DNA from: Caenorhabditis remanei
Lineage: Eukaryota > Nematoda > Chromadorea > Rhabditida > Rhabditidae
DNA: 64,000 bases
Reading direction: 5' to 3'
Assembly: GCF_010183535.1 (NCBI RefSeq)
Contig: NC_071333.1
Span: forward strand, 2,046,001-2,110,000
Position 1 is the first letter of the stretch, and every line of letters starts with the position of its first letter. Both the position numbers and the translations under genes were made by a program. Shown one piece after another: positions 32,876-43,371 of this stretch. The notes beneath the pieces were generated by a model that was not told the origin of the DNA, did no database searches, and was given only the letters and a program-made list of their open reading frames with translations.

Positions 32876-34074
32876 AATTCTGAACCTGCCGAGGCCAATT
32901 CAAAAATGTCACTTAATCACATTTCAGCATTACGACTATCAAGTGATCCCATCAAGAACAAAAGCCACAATCTAAAACACAGAACTGAACTGTACTGTCC
33001 CCGTTCAGCTTCACAATAAACAAAATTTACCTTAAAAATCCATTCGTAGCCTAAATCCATAGAATCAGTAAAAAAAATAGTTAGAATTGAATTAGAATCA
33101 ACGGTTGGTTGTCGAAGCTCATGCAGTAAAGCCTCCAAAAGACCCCATAATAATCTGAGAAGACGTTCTCCGATTATTATGAGGCCTTTTTGTGGAATGA
33201 AGGTGAATGAGAGAAACATTGTATACAGGGTAGGGGGCGGAGCAAAGGAGGCTGGGCAAGTTTATTTTATCTCTTTAATATCTCTTCTTTTTCTACATTC
33301 TCTCGCTCGTGGTCTATTTGCCGTTCTTGTCGCGAAAAATCTGAATACAATTGTACCAAATATTTCCAACTCCTGGGAATATTAGTGACCCATCTGCCCA
33401 GAAATGTCAATTTGGTTGTCATCATCTATGTACTTCACATGGGAAAACTCGTAGACCATCTGCCGTAAGATGCACTTAGCACTTACCCTACATTAGTTTC
33501 TAGAGAGACTAGCAGAAAAGATTTGAAATGTCCCCCACTATCACTGATCCACCGAAGCCAAAGTAAAATATTGTCCAGAAGGGAGTGACAAGAGTGCGAG
33601 CGGAGCAAGTTTCGAGCTTGTTTTTTAAGCTCCAGAGCAGGAAGGGGCAAAAGATTTTGTGACCATCGTATTCAGAATGGTCGCAACTACCTATGAACCA
33701 ATTTTCAGCACATTCTCAAACATTTTCTAAAAGGAGTTCCCTTGTAAGTGCATTTTACGACATGGCCAACAAGGTTTCCCATGACCCCATTGTGAAGTAC
33801 ATAGATGATGACAACCAAAGTGAAATTTCTGGACAGATGGTTCATCTTTATTCCCTGGAGTTGGAAAAATCTTCCCATGTTTGTGACACAATTGACCTCA
33901 CTTGTTATGTATATGTATTATCTTAATGTTTAACGAGAACATCACACAATACAGGATTACAGTATTCTCTGTCAAGTTCTAAAAGAATTCCCGAAATTAG
34001 AGGTACTCTCTAATAATCTTCGCTCAGCGGGACGTCCTAAATCCACTCTGATCTTGCGGCTTCCAACAATTTAA
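32876..34074. other. inverted exon-like duplicate, no intact gene
   Basis: Plus-strand 33740-33850 reads FYDMANKVSHDPIVKYIDDD and ISGQMVH; the minus strand of 33385-33475 reads VKYIDDDNQIDISGQMGH. The two face each other about 300 bases apart. Conservation of this peptide suggests an exon of an unknown gene that was duplicated in inverted orientation. No complete gene can be built around it. Confidence 0.4.
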
Positions 34075-34260
34075 TAACTCAATCCATTTTTGAGATATGC
34101 TCCTTTAGAAATGGTAGTTTAGAGGAAGCGAGAGGGAGAGAAAAGTCACACCGTCTCACCCTCCAATCTTTAAAGGCGCATATCTCAAATGGGGGTGGAG
34201 TTATAAAAATGTGGTCAATTACAAAAATGATCTGCAAAAGACATTTTTTTAGTTTACCAC
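34075..34260. repeat. inverted-repeat family copy
   Basis: GAGATATGCTCCTTTAGAAATGG and AATCTTTAAAGGCGCATATC face each other, with GGTCAATTACAAAAATGATC at one edge. Same family as the 212-base satellite. Confidence 0.65.
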
Positions 34261-34373
34261 TGTCTAATAATTCTGTTCTGATACGAATCTGATGACTGTT
34301 GACATATACTTTTAATGCTTTGCCAATTATTAAAGATTGTAGTGATGACAAACATCTACGTTTTATCAGCACA

Positions 34374-35090
34374 TGTGGCCACTCCTTCTGTCTCCAGAAG
34401 GCCGCCGGTAATGTGCCGAGTGGGGTGGGAACATGGGCCCAAAATATACTTCCGTTTTAGGTGGTTCAGAGGTAAAAGGAAGTGTCCCGCTGTACAGTTA
34501 ACACGTGTATTAAATAACCGATTTATTCAGGGTAAAAAGCATGACCCGCGAGGGCCTGCATTAAAAAACCTGATCGATTATTTCCTTTAGGAAATTAACA
34601 TAAAAAGAGTAAGCGAGGTATTCGAGGAGTCGCTCAGGGGATTCCTAGCTTATTAAAGCTTAGGGGTGTCCAGAGAGACGCCGGCGAGGCTCACGAACAA
34701 CTTCTTAAACAAACAACAAAAGAGAGAATTGTTAGAAGAACAAAACTAAAAAAAAGACTGAATAAATTATAATTAAGCCAAGTCGTTGTTGTCGGTCAGC
34801 TACGGTTACACTCGTTTCCTGTGTGTCGGCGCGGCGAGACCAGTGATGTTGTTAATAGCGTGCGCCTTTGATAGTGGAGACGCAGACAACGATTTTGGCG
34901 GTGATTTGAATTGAAAGGGAATTGTTTCCGCTTCCAATAAAGTTAAAGAAACAGGGAAAAGGGGAGAAAATAACAGAAAGTAAAATATGAAGTAAATGTA
35001 AACTAAATTAGAATAATTTAGAAAACAATTATTACATTTTAGTTTGGAGTGGGACAGGACCCTGATTCGGGGACCAGGAGACTGTCAACA
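34374..35090 (+). mobile_element. solo LTR with 5-base target duplication
   Basis: Starts TGTGGCCACTCCTTCTGTC and ends GGAGACTGTCAACA, so it has the TG...CA ends of retrotransposon LTRs. The five bases GCACA flank it directly on both sides (34369-34373 and 35091-35095). Its base composition is richer in G and C than the neighbourhood, and an AATAAA-like signal lies near 34761. No tRNA primer site, polypurine tract or gag/pol frame lies next to it, so internal DNA has been lost by recombination between LTRs. Orientation is a guess from TG to CA and the poly(A)-like signal. Confidence 0.8.
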
Positions 35091-35199
35091 GCACACATCA
35101 AATCCAATAGGTACATTTTCAAATGAGTACAATTCATATGGTGAAAGAGTAGAAGATACATGCAAAAACATGAAGAGGTAATAAAAATCAGCCCGCAAA

Positions 35200-35870
35200 T
35201 ATGTAACTAGCGCAATAAACTTCATTTCCAGATGCTATTATGTTCAACAAGAAGAAGTTTGACACAGTTTTCATTCTAGTAGAATTTTAATAAATTGGAG
35301 AAAACTGGATAGAATTAGCAAGAATTACAGCCAGGTGCATGACATCTGCAGGGATTTTAACGCTACAATACGTTGAGCATTATTTCAGGAATTTTGACTA
35401 AACGAACTTCTCAAATTTCAAGTTAAGCCCTATCCAACCCTCCCAGTTTAACAAATTTCCATTCAGATTTTAATCCTTTCCCTTCTCTTCCCCCTTTAAG
35501 CTGTCTTTATTATACCTTCCTCCAATTTCAAATGTGAGGAGTTAGAGTTCTGCGTCTCCTCGTTCCTGCATAACATTCTTCCCGTAATCTTTTGAAATAC
35601 GAAGGAGGGCAGGTGGGTGAAATTCGAGCATGGAGTAGAGGAGACTCCGCCCTTTATGGAAAATGTATATAAACCCCGTCGTGAAATCTAAACTTCTAAT
35701 TTCGACCACTACATGAGTTGAGGTCATCGGCTACAATATTTTCTTAAAATTCTAATATTCTTATTTGTTTATTTGCAATGATGTTCGGTTAGATCAGACG
35801 TTTTCACAGTCGGCGACGGAAGCTGTTGGAATGAGTAAGTGGGGAGAAGGATTTTACTTTTGAGGACATC
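35200..35870 (+). repeat. promoter-bearing 5' module, subtype B
   Basis: CTTCATTTCCAGATGCTATT, CAGGTGCATGACATCTGCAG, GTTCTGCGTCTCCTCG and CCGTAATCTTTTGAAATACG precede the TATA core; GGTTAGATCAGACG...GCTGTTGGAATGAGTAAGT follows it. Confidence 0.7.
35640..35730 (+). promoter_or_regulatory. repeated core promoter with TATATAAA
   Basis: GAGACTCCGCCCTTTATGG, TATATAAA at 35666-35673, CCCCGTCGTGAAATC and TTTCGACCACTACATGAG. About 0.55 kb upstream of the next gene. Confidence 0.65.
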
Positions 35871-36186
35871 TGATTGAAACACCATGTCGCCCGAGTACAC
35901 TTCATATTAATTTAGAATAATATCTAAGGAGAGGGTCCGGTTACCTTGTTTTCTTTGAGTTATAGGTTCGAAAACGTACCAGTTCTAAAACAGCCGGTAA
36001 TGAAATTTACTAAATAGTTTTAAAACGTCTTAGTTCTAGAACTTCCTGACTGCTAAACGCCCAATCTGTTTGGGAAAAGTTTCCTAGTTTCAAAACGTTA
36101 TATTCCCCACCATAGGCTCCAGCAGATCTACTTCTTCTAAAGTTGTCGTTTGACTTGTTGGTCAACTTATAACTTAGAATTTCTAA

Positions 36187-36847
36187 AATTTCTTCACTTC
36201 CAATCTCGAAAGAATCTATATACCACACAACGTGCCAGTATACAAGGAGATACCGGTTGTCTCGTTGAACATCATTACGGGAGAAAAAAAGCTAAAGAGA
36301 GTGATATTTGCAGGGAAGAAGTACACACTAAATTGTCTCGATGAGAAGGATTGCACGTTTATCGTCGGCGAAGTCTCGTGGCAGCAGAGTTCCGCAATGA
36401 TGCCAGTAGTCTACCTGACACTGAACCGGACTATTCAAAACCAAGTCATCCATCTAGTTATTTCAAAAAATCTGCGCTTCAAGTGGAAAATCAAAATTGT
36501 AAAGGAGGCGATTGCTTACAAGAATAAAGAGTTGTAAGTGAAGGGAATAACTCGGAAGAAAACTAGCGCGGTGCAAAAGATTACCGTAACCGGACAAGTT
36601 TCAGCTCCGTTTTTGTCCAAGCTAGTATCCCACTCTCCATGAAAACCTTTTTTCAGACGAACGCTTCATCGGGGATTATTTAGTGACCTTTCTTCAAAAA
36701 ACGGATGCTTGTATGGTGTCATACAGGAACAATAACCGAGTAGGCCTAACCGAGATGGCAAAGATTTTGGCCGGCACCTACCGTATCACCACAATCAACG
36801 AAGTCACAATTCAAGGAACATTTAAGAACGAGCCCTGCCTTGTATAG
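36187..36847 (+). CDS. two-exon gene, unknown family
   Basis: Exon 1 (start uncertain, open from 36187, possible acceptor at 36212) reads LERIYIPHNVPVYKEIPVVS, FAGKKYTLNCLDEKDCTFIV and SKNLRFKWKIKIVKEAIAY up to a GTAAGT donor at 36534. Exon 2 (36657-36847) reads ERFIGDYLVTFLQKTDACMV, VGLTEMAKILAGTYRITTIN and ends FKNEPCLV, TAG. The splice leaves a one-base phase conflict, although both exons are long and clean. The alternation of short strands suggests a beta-rich fold, but I recognise no domain. It follows the promoter core at 35640-35730 and precedes another small gene-like piece. Confidence 0.5.
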
Positions 36848-37046
36848 ATCTCAAACGGATTCCAGGAAAAGAGGGAGTAGAGGAAAACGTTGCCATTTTT
36901 ATTCACATTATTTACATTTGATCTGCGTCTCCTCCGACATGTAACTCCATCTCAACCCGGGATCGGTTCCCAGTAAGACTACGCAACTGAATTCTTAAGT
37001 TTTTAAGTACTTCAGCGGTCCACTCAAATTCCTTTTTGAAAATCTT

Positions 37047-37510
37047 ATGGAAAACAATCGATTCTTGTTTTGGAATGTGAAAAATCGCAGAGTAGGAGAC
37101 AAAATATATGTTACGGTGAGTTTCAACTGATAACTATTATATTTAAACGAAGGAAAATTGAATTTTTAGACACAATCGACGCCGAAGTGTTAATCGGGAA
37201 AGAGTCAGCATTTTATGTAAGTTTTGAGTGTACTTGTCGTGAAAAGATCAAAAATGTTGCAGTCAAAGTTCCCAGAAGGCAACTTTTTGGTATGGAAAGA
37301 ATCGCTTTGTGATCGTCAAAGGTGTAAGTGACAATATTCATCGTCCAGCGTCTTTTTGTATTTGTAGGATTTTCTGAACTCTCTGGCATTAAAGAGAAAT
37401 TGTTCCACCGTGACCTCCGTGTTGTTTTCTTTTTGAAAATCTTTTGTAAAACAATAGGTTTGGGACTATTTGGGACATTTAACAACCGAGATTTTGTGCT
37501 CACGATATAG
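37047..37510 (+). pseudogene. small multi-exon gene remnant
   Basis: ATG at 37047 reads MENNRFLFWNVKNRRVGDKI up to a GTGAGT donor. 37170-37216 reads TIDAEVLIGKESAFY; from 37263 SKFPEGNFLVWKESLCDRQR follows. A later stretch reads FSELSGIKEKLFHRDLRVVF to a stop at 37508-37510. Splice signals are present at each edge, but at least two joins are off frame. It lies downstream of the gene at 36.2 kb, in the same orientation. Family unknown. Confidence 0.35.
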
Positions 37511-38668
37511 ACCAAAGAAGTTTGCAAAACGTTAATTAATTGCAAAGTAGTCAAGACAGTTTTTGTCTTTAAAAACTCAAAAACCTGTTATTTTTCGAAG
37601 ATTTCATACTAGATAGTTTTTGTGAGCGAAAATGCTGCTTTTGCAATCAATTTTGTAGATCCAATCCTCAAATTTATCTTTAAAACTACTCAACAACGGT
37701 CGGGCGCACCTGTGGCGCATTTATTAGCCAAAAAAAATTGCGAAAAATCAACAAAAAAGTTTATCAGTGTCCAAAGTCCGATTTTTTTAATTTCAGTGTT
37801 CCCTTCGTCTGCAACTGTAATACCACTGTCGCCGGGAAGAGCTTTTTTAGACCGTTTACATTGTCGCTCAATATTGGTACTGGTATAATTAATCGACATC
37901 ATCACTTATCTCAAAACCAGAAAGTTCTAATTATCTTTACACTGCTGGTCCCCACGAGTTTCAAAAATCTGGTTTTAAAATATAATATGTACTGCCTACC
38001 CCCTTAACTTTTTTATTATAAAAATACTATCGTGTTATCCAGTTTATCTTTCAATACATATGTTTATTTTTTCCTGTTTTCCCATTCATTTTCAGAAATT
38101 TCAGGAGTGTAGACTTCCAGGTTGGAAAAAGGTTAATTATTATTATTGTCATCCTAATACAATAGCTAGGAAGAGTGTGAGAAAAGTTTTAAAGTTAAGA
38201 GTGCGATCTTATATATTTGTATAGTTGATAAAGTTTAGGAGTAATTGGAGATAGAACTTTCGGCAGGTTCTGCAATGTTTCTCAAAAACTGTTGAAATGA
38301 ATCACTTTTTGAATAAAATGTGTCATAAGTTTGAACAAATCTTCACCATTCGATCAACAATCCGAATCACATTGAACCAAACCATTCGAAATGAATAAAT
38401 TTTGCATTTTAAAGATTTTAATAAACGGTGAGAACTGGATTAATCCCCTGGCTTCTGTAGAAATTTGAAAGTTTTGAATTTTTATTATTGTTTTATTGCA
38501 GCCTGAATTTCGAAGAAAATTGTGAAAAATTGGGCACATTTCTTGAATCCGGACCTGCGAATGTTTTTATCAGCCCCGAATTTTCCAACCCTGCAACCAG
38601 GTGCATAACAGCTGCAGTATTTTGGACACTTCAATAATTTCACGACTACTTCAGGGATTTTGACTTAA
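37511..38668. other. no gene; module fragments
   Basis: 38180-38290 repeats the 'gtatagttgataaag' tract and 38570-38660 the CAGGTGCATAACAGCTGCAG tract of the subtype B module. The frames at 37620-38010 lack support. Confidence 0.4.
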
Positions 38669-39379
38669 AGGCGTATTGTGGTCTGTTGTGATGTTTTCAT
38701 ATTTTAATGTATGAGTTTCGGCGAGTTCATTTCCATAGTTCAAGAATTTTTTAATTCGGTCCACGACCCGCTGAGAGCGAGCGCCGGAAAGTTTGGTCAT
38801 TGAAAGGGTCGCAGAAAATTGGGGGCCGTGGCCTAGAAATTCGACTTCGAAAAAGTTGATTTTTTGAATTTTGACGGTATTTTCGATTATTTTTGTTGTA
38901 TTTCTTCAATAATTTCGATAGAAAACGGCAAATATTGATAGAACAACACTAAAAACTATCGAAAATAACGCCAGAAATAGCAGAATACTGAAAAAACCAA
39001 CGGGAAGTTTGGCCAGCGAGAATTTTCTAGAAATTTCACTTCGGTAAAGTTGTTTTTTCAGTATTCTGCTATTTCTGGCGTTATTTTTCGAGTTTTTAGT
39101 GTTTTTCTATCAATATTTGCCGTTTTCTATCGAAATTATTGAAGAAATACAACAAAACTAATCGAAAATACCGTCAAAATTCAAAAAATCAATTTTTTCG
39201 AAGTCGAATTTCTAGGCCACGGCCCCCAATTTTCTGCGACCCTTTCAATGACCAAACTTTCCGGCGCTCGCTCTCAGCGGGTCGTGGACCAAATTAAAAA
39301 ATTCTTGAACTATGGAAATGAACTCGCCAAAACTCACTTATTAAAATATGAAAACATCACAACAGACCACAATACGCCT
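38669..39379. mobile_element. TTAA-flanked palindromic element
   Basis: Left AGGCGTATTGTGGTCTGTTG and right CAACAGACCACAATACGCCT are complements, and arms of about 330 bases pair almost perfectly around a 60-base centre. TTAA flanks both ends (38665-38668 and 39380-39383), the target used by piggyBac-type elements. It interrupts the subtype B module: the flanking GATTTTGAC and GGAACCTTTCTAATTTCAAG adjoin in the undisturbed copies at 19700 and 20690. No transposase. Confidence 0.85.
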
Positions 39380-39851
39380 TTAAGGAACCTTTCTAATTTC
39401 AAGTGAAGCCCTACCTCTATCTCCCACTTTATCTCATTATGTAGCATAAATTTGTGACACGCACCATTGAATACTCAATCCAATCAAACCTAAGTTAAAG
39501 TAACACCTCTAAGGACAAGACTTATATACCTTCTCCGCAAAAGGACGACTTTTTTCTCTCTCTCAAATCAGGCCACCTTGAAATTTCTAAACTTTTGATA
39601 TCAAAGATAAGAGACTTCTTAAAGTACACCACTGCCTATCGAATTGCCGGAGAAATATTCTGGGGGGGGGGGGAACTAACCCCTCACTTTAGAAGCGCAA
39701 AGAACGTATAATTAAGATAGCGTAAGCGTGTGAGATAGCGATTTGAAATTTAGAGTGGGGTCTTATATATTCGTATAGTTGATAAACTTTAGAAGAAATG
39801 GGAGATAAAAACTTTGGAAGATTAATATACCAAAAATATTATAGTACCAGC

Positions 39852-40078
39852 CTAGCTGCCGCGCCTTCGGCGCTTCATCCGGCTGGCCTCTTCTTATTTA
39901 CGTGTTCACCTTCTCAGAAATGTGTCCGCGTGGCCGAGTGGTCCAAGGCGGCGGTCTCTGCGCAAAGAGCGCAAGTTCGATTTTGGGCCCGGCTGTCTTT
40001 CTTTCTCATTTCTCAAAATTTGCGGACATTGGGACAGATGGACAAACCCCACATGCGTTTTATATATAAGAATGATAT
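39852..40078 (+). mobile_element. tRNA-derived SINE, copy 2
   Basis: tRNA-like head GTCCGCGTGGCCGAGTGGTC (39924 on) with A box TGGCCGAGTGG and B box-like AAGTTCGATTTTG, followed by a unique part and the tail GCGGACATTGGGACAGATGG and TTTTATATATAAGAATGATA. A GC-rich leader (CTGCCGCGCCTTCGGCGCTT) precedes the head. The related module at 16110-16140 has the same flanks joined without the insert, so this is a true insertion. Copy 1 is at 5463-5622. Confidence 0.75.
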
Positions 40079-40624
40079 TTTCTGAAACGCGTGGACCTAC
40101 ACAGATAAAAAGTGAAAAGAAACGGAAAGGAATGGGAAACACGCAAACAAAAAACAAATTTCAAGAAAAAAACCCCTAAAAATAATTGTTCTCTATCCCT
40201 ACTTTGAATATTATTTCAGTTGCTTTCAAAATCAGCCTACCAAAATTTCCTTCGAATGTGATGAAAATTCCTTAAAGGCTTTGACTTTTCTGATATTTCA
40301 ATTTTTAATTACATTAACTATCATATAAACTTTCCCTCCAAATGTTTAATCCTTTCTCGTTCATTTTCCCCTTACGCTGGCTTTATTATACCCCCTCCAA
40401 TTACTATTATAAGGAGTTAGTGCTCTACGTCTCCTTTTTCCTCCACAATATTTTTCCGGTAATCTTATGAGATATAAAAGTGGGCGTTATCCAGTGGGAG
40501 GGTGATATTTAATTGTTGTGCCAAACATGAAAGGATATAATTATAATTTAGAAGGCGTGAGTGACGAATTTACGACAATCTTATGAAATACGAAAGTGAG
40601 TGGGCGGGTGGAATTTGAGCACGG

Positions 40625-40715
40625 AGGATAGCAGACTCCGCCTATTTATGGAAAATGTATATAAACCCCGTCGTGAGAGATAAATTTCATTTCAATTCAG
40701 ATCACTATGTGAAGA
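40625..40715 (+). promoter_or_regulatory. repeated core promoter with TATATAAA
   Basis: CAGACTCCGCCTATTTATGG, TATATAAA at 40658-40665, CCCCGTCGTGAGAG and CAGATCACTATGTGAAGAGGTC. About 0.8 kb upstream of the fragmentary gene at 41.4-42.3 kb. Confidence 0.65.
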
Positions 40716-41431
40716 GGTCGCCCGGTTACAATATTTTCTTTAAATTCTAATATTCTTATTTGTTGATTTTAAATGCTGTTTGGTTAGATTGGAGATTTGA
40801 CAGACGATGGGAGAAGCTATTGGAATGAGTAAGTTGTGGCTGAAAGATATACGTAGGGTTTTGCTTTAAGCGGCATCTAGTGAAAACACCCTGTCGCTAG
40901 AACACACTTTATATCAATTTAGGCCATATTGTAGGGAAAAGATTCGGTTGCTTTATTTTCTTTGAATTCTAGTATTTCATTTGATTATTTCAAAAAATCT
41001 TAGATATTATATAATACATAGTTCATTATCTGTATTTAACAGAGTTGCATGAATTTCCGACTTTCCACTTCCGAAAGAGAAGTTTCAACTTCCATGCTAC
41101 TCTGGTTTACACTGTGAAAACACAGACCATAGATGTTGCACCTGTTGAAAAAGTGAGATTGGGTGAGGAAATTAGTGCGGGATTTTTGTTTTACTCGTAT
41201 TTGAGGGAAACAATTTAATTTCCTGTTGTTAGGTCATATGGGGTGAATCTAAATAGGTTATTGTTGTATATTGGGAACAAAGCTCATTGTAACTTGTTAG
41301 TTTTAGGGTTAGCCGACTGATCCTTCATTGCTGGTTTACTTGGTTTTTAGTTACTAACGATTCACATTTCCGTGTGCCAATTATTCTCTCAACCTCACGA
41401 TAAATTCCATTAAACTTAAAATTTCATTAAA

Positions 41432-42291
41432 GACCATCTAGGATCGTCAACCGAATTCCATCACTCTCTTTCCACTCTACCAAACTCCTCGTCAAGCTTT
41501 GATCAACCACAATCAAAGTAAGTTAACTGAAGTTAAATCTTGAAATTTTGACATTCAAAAACGATTTTCAGGAGAACTACACCAACTTCTTGCAGTACAT
41601 CCACCTGAAGAAGTGGAATCTTCCGAAGGCCAAGGTGAGTTTTCAAGCTTATGTACTTATAAATTTATGTCTCTTACAGATGAGAATCTTTTCGTATTCG
41701 TCTGCCAGCCTCCAGACAATCGTCCCTTGTATGCAATGTTTCCAAATGGTCGAGCAGTGAATGAGGACTCTTCGGCTATTGCATCAGCAATAAATGACTT
41801 GGTGCAAGCAATTCAGTGTGCGGAACAAGGTTGGTTTTGTTGTGGCTTTCCGATTTGCTGATTATTTATTACAGTTCCATAAAAGATTCGAAGAAGCAAA
41901 GGAACACATTAGAACTTGCGTAACTTATCTCGATCCGTTCTTCTGTAAGTTAATTTAAATTTTTTCAAAGCACATTGATATCCAAAAGTTTCAGGTAACC
42001 TGGCAAACCTCTTTAATCCATTGACCACCAATTTGATTCCTAAAAAAAGTGGTAATGATGATGATGAATGCAAAAACTCTATACTGGTTCTAGAGAAGAC
42101 AAATAGTAGTTGTATTGGACAAGAAAACATGTGGTGAGTGCTTTTTAGGTACTGTCGATAATTCTTTGAAAAACTTTTTTTCAGACAAAGAATGGGAAGA
42201 AATCGAAAAAGAGAAAGGAGTCGTTTACTGGGAGTGGATAGGACGAGGACGAGAGACGAGAGACATCCGAGAATTAGGGAAAATATTTTAA
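41432..42291 (+). pseudogene. fragmentary multi-exon gene, unknown family
   Basis: Exon-like pieces: 41432-41519 (HLGSSTEFHHSLSTLPNSSS), 41571-41637 (ELHQLLAVHPPEEVESSEGQ), 41680-41829 (DENLFVFVCQPPDNRPLYAM, SSAIASAINDLVQAIQCAEQ), 41876-41944 (FHKRFEEAKEHIRTCVTYLD), 41996-42133 (NLANLFNPLTTNLIPKKSGN) and 42185-42291 (KEWEEIEKEKGVVYWEWIGR, RDIRELGKIF, stop). Introns have normal borders. Joining pieces 2 and 3 keeps the frame, but the other joins do not, and one creates a stop. The last exon's GAGAATTAGGGAAAA also appears in the decayed tail at 11.96 kb, so this gene type was once present several times. Cytosolic, helical; no domain recognised. Confidence 0.45.
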
Positions 42292-42371
42292 TTTTTATAA
42301 AATACTTTTTATTTGATCACTGAAATGAATAAATATTTAGTTGTGCATTGGACAAAACAATTTTAAAAAAA

Positions 42372-42793
42372 ATTCTTTTTCAGTTGAAAATGTCCAACTT
42401 GAGAGTGTCTCATTGTAAACCAATTTTTCCTACAATGTAAATTTTTTATGGATCAAACTGATCAACAGTAGAGCTCTGTTTTTGTAACCATCAACTCTTT
42501 TGTACGCGCACTTCCTAGAGAGCGATAATTATTTTGAGTGCAAATTCAAAAATCGAATTATTTTGTACTAAAATGCGTCGATTTGAGATGGACATTATTT
42601 TATCGATATGTAAATTGCTAGGGAGTGTCCGTACCCAAAAGGGCCAACTACAAAAATAAAGTTCTACTTTTCGTCTGTTTGATCCCATAAAAAGTTATCT
42701 CGTGGGACAATTAGTTTTACTATGACAAACTGTCAAAGTTGGGAATTTATAACTGAAAAAAACAAAATATGATATATTTCTGGCCAGTACTAT
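42372..42793. mobile_element. MITE related to 4217-4663
   Basis: Same interior as the elements at 4.2 and 12.8 kb (CTTCCTAGAGAGCGATAATT; GTAAATTGCTAGGGAGTGTCCGTAC; TAGTTTTACTATGACAAAC). The ends are worn (CCAGTACTATG at the right). It sits between the end of one gene unit and the next, truncated module. Confidence 0.7.
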
Positions 42794-42794
42794 G

Positions 42795-43075
42795 ATTCGC
42801 CTATGATCATTAAAATGTTTTGAAAAATGATCTTTTGATCTTTCGGATATTCTATAGATTACCCCAAGTCTTTATCAACTATACGAATGCACAAATCCCA
42901 ACACTCAACTTCAAATCCCCTTTTCCCTCACATTTCCCGCTTTTCTAATTACACCTTCTTTCTAGTCCTAATACGAGGCGTGCATGCGTTTCCTCTCTTT
43001 TACGCAATGCTTCTAACTAATCTTATACCCCCGAGTGCACTCCCAGAATTGCGATGTGAAAATTTTAATCATACT
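42795..43075 (+). repeat. truncated 5' module, subtype A
   Basis: Holds only the upstream half (TATGATCATTAAAATGTTTTG to GAGTGCACTCCCAGAATTG). The TATA core and everything downstream are missing. 43080-43370 has no gene. Confidence 0.7.
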
Positions 43076-43371
43076 TTAGTAGAATCGATTTGAAAAAACC
43101 CGCAACAGCCGAGAAACTGACAAAAAATTCTGGAAATTGGCATAAATCGGCTTAGAAGTAGACGCTTTAGCTGCGTGAAATTCCCCTAACCCTGAACTCC
43201 CCCCGTAAACTTCAAAGTCTCTTGAAAATTGTCTTTAAAATTTTAAACCCTGCAAAAATGATTTTTTTAAATCCCCTCAAAATCTGAAAAACCAAACAGA
43301 ACACACTTTTTGTATTAACAATGTTTATTCAAAAAAATGAAATCAATTTAATCACAATAAAAATATTTCGA

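Larger units (their letters stand above)
39630..40880 (+). repeat. promoter-bearing 5' module, subtype B
   Basis: CGTATAATTAAGATAGCG, 'gtatagttgataaac' and, after the SINE, CTACGTCTCC and CTTATGAGATATAAAAGTGG lead to the TATA core; GGTTAGATTGGAGATTTGAC and GAGTAAGTTGTGG follow. The copy at 53690-54330 is its closest relative (GTGGGCGTTATCCAGTG is shared). Confidence 0.75.

Noticed and set aside
39661..39673. G-run as a functional G-quadruplex
   Set aside because: A single uninterrupted G-run; more likely a homopolymer of uncertain length.
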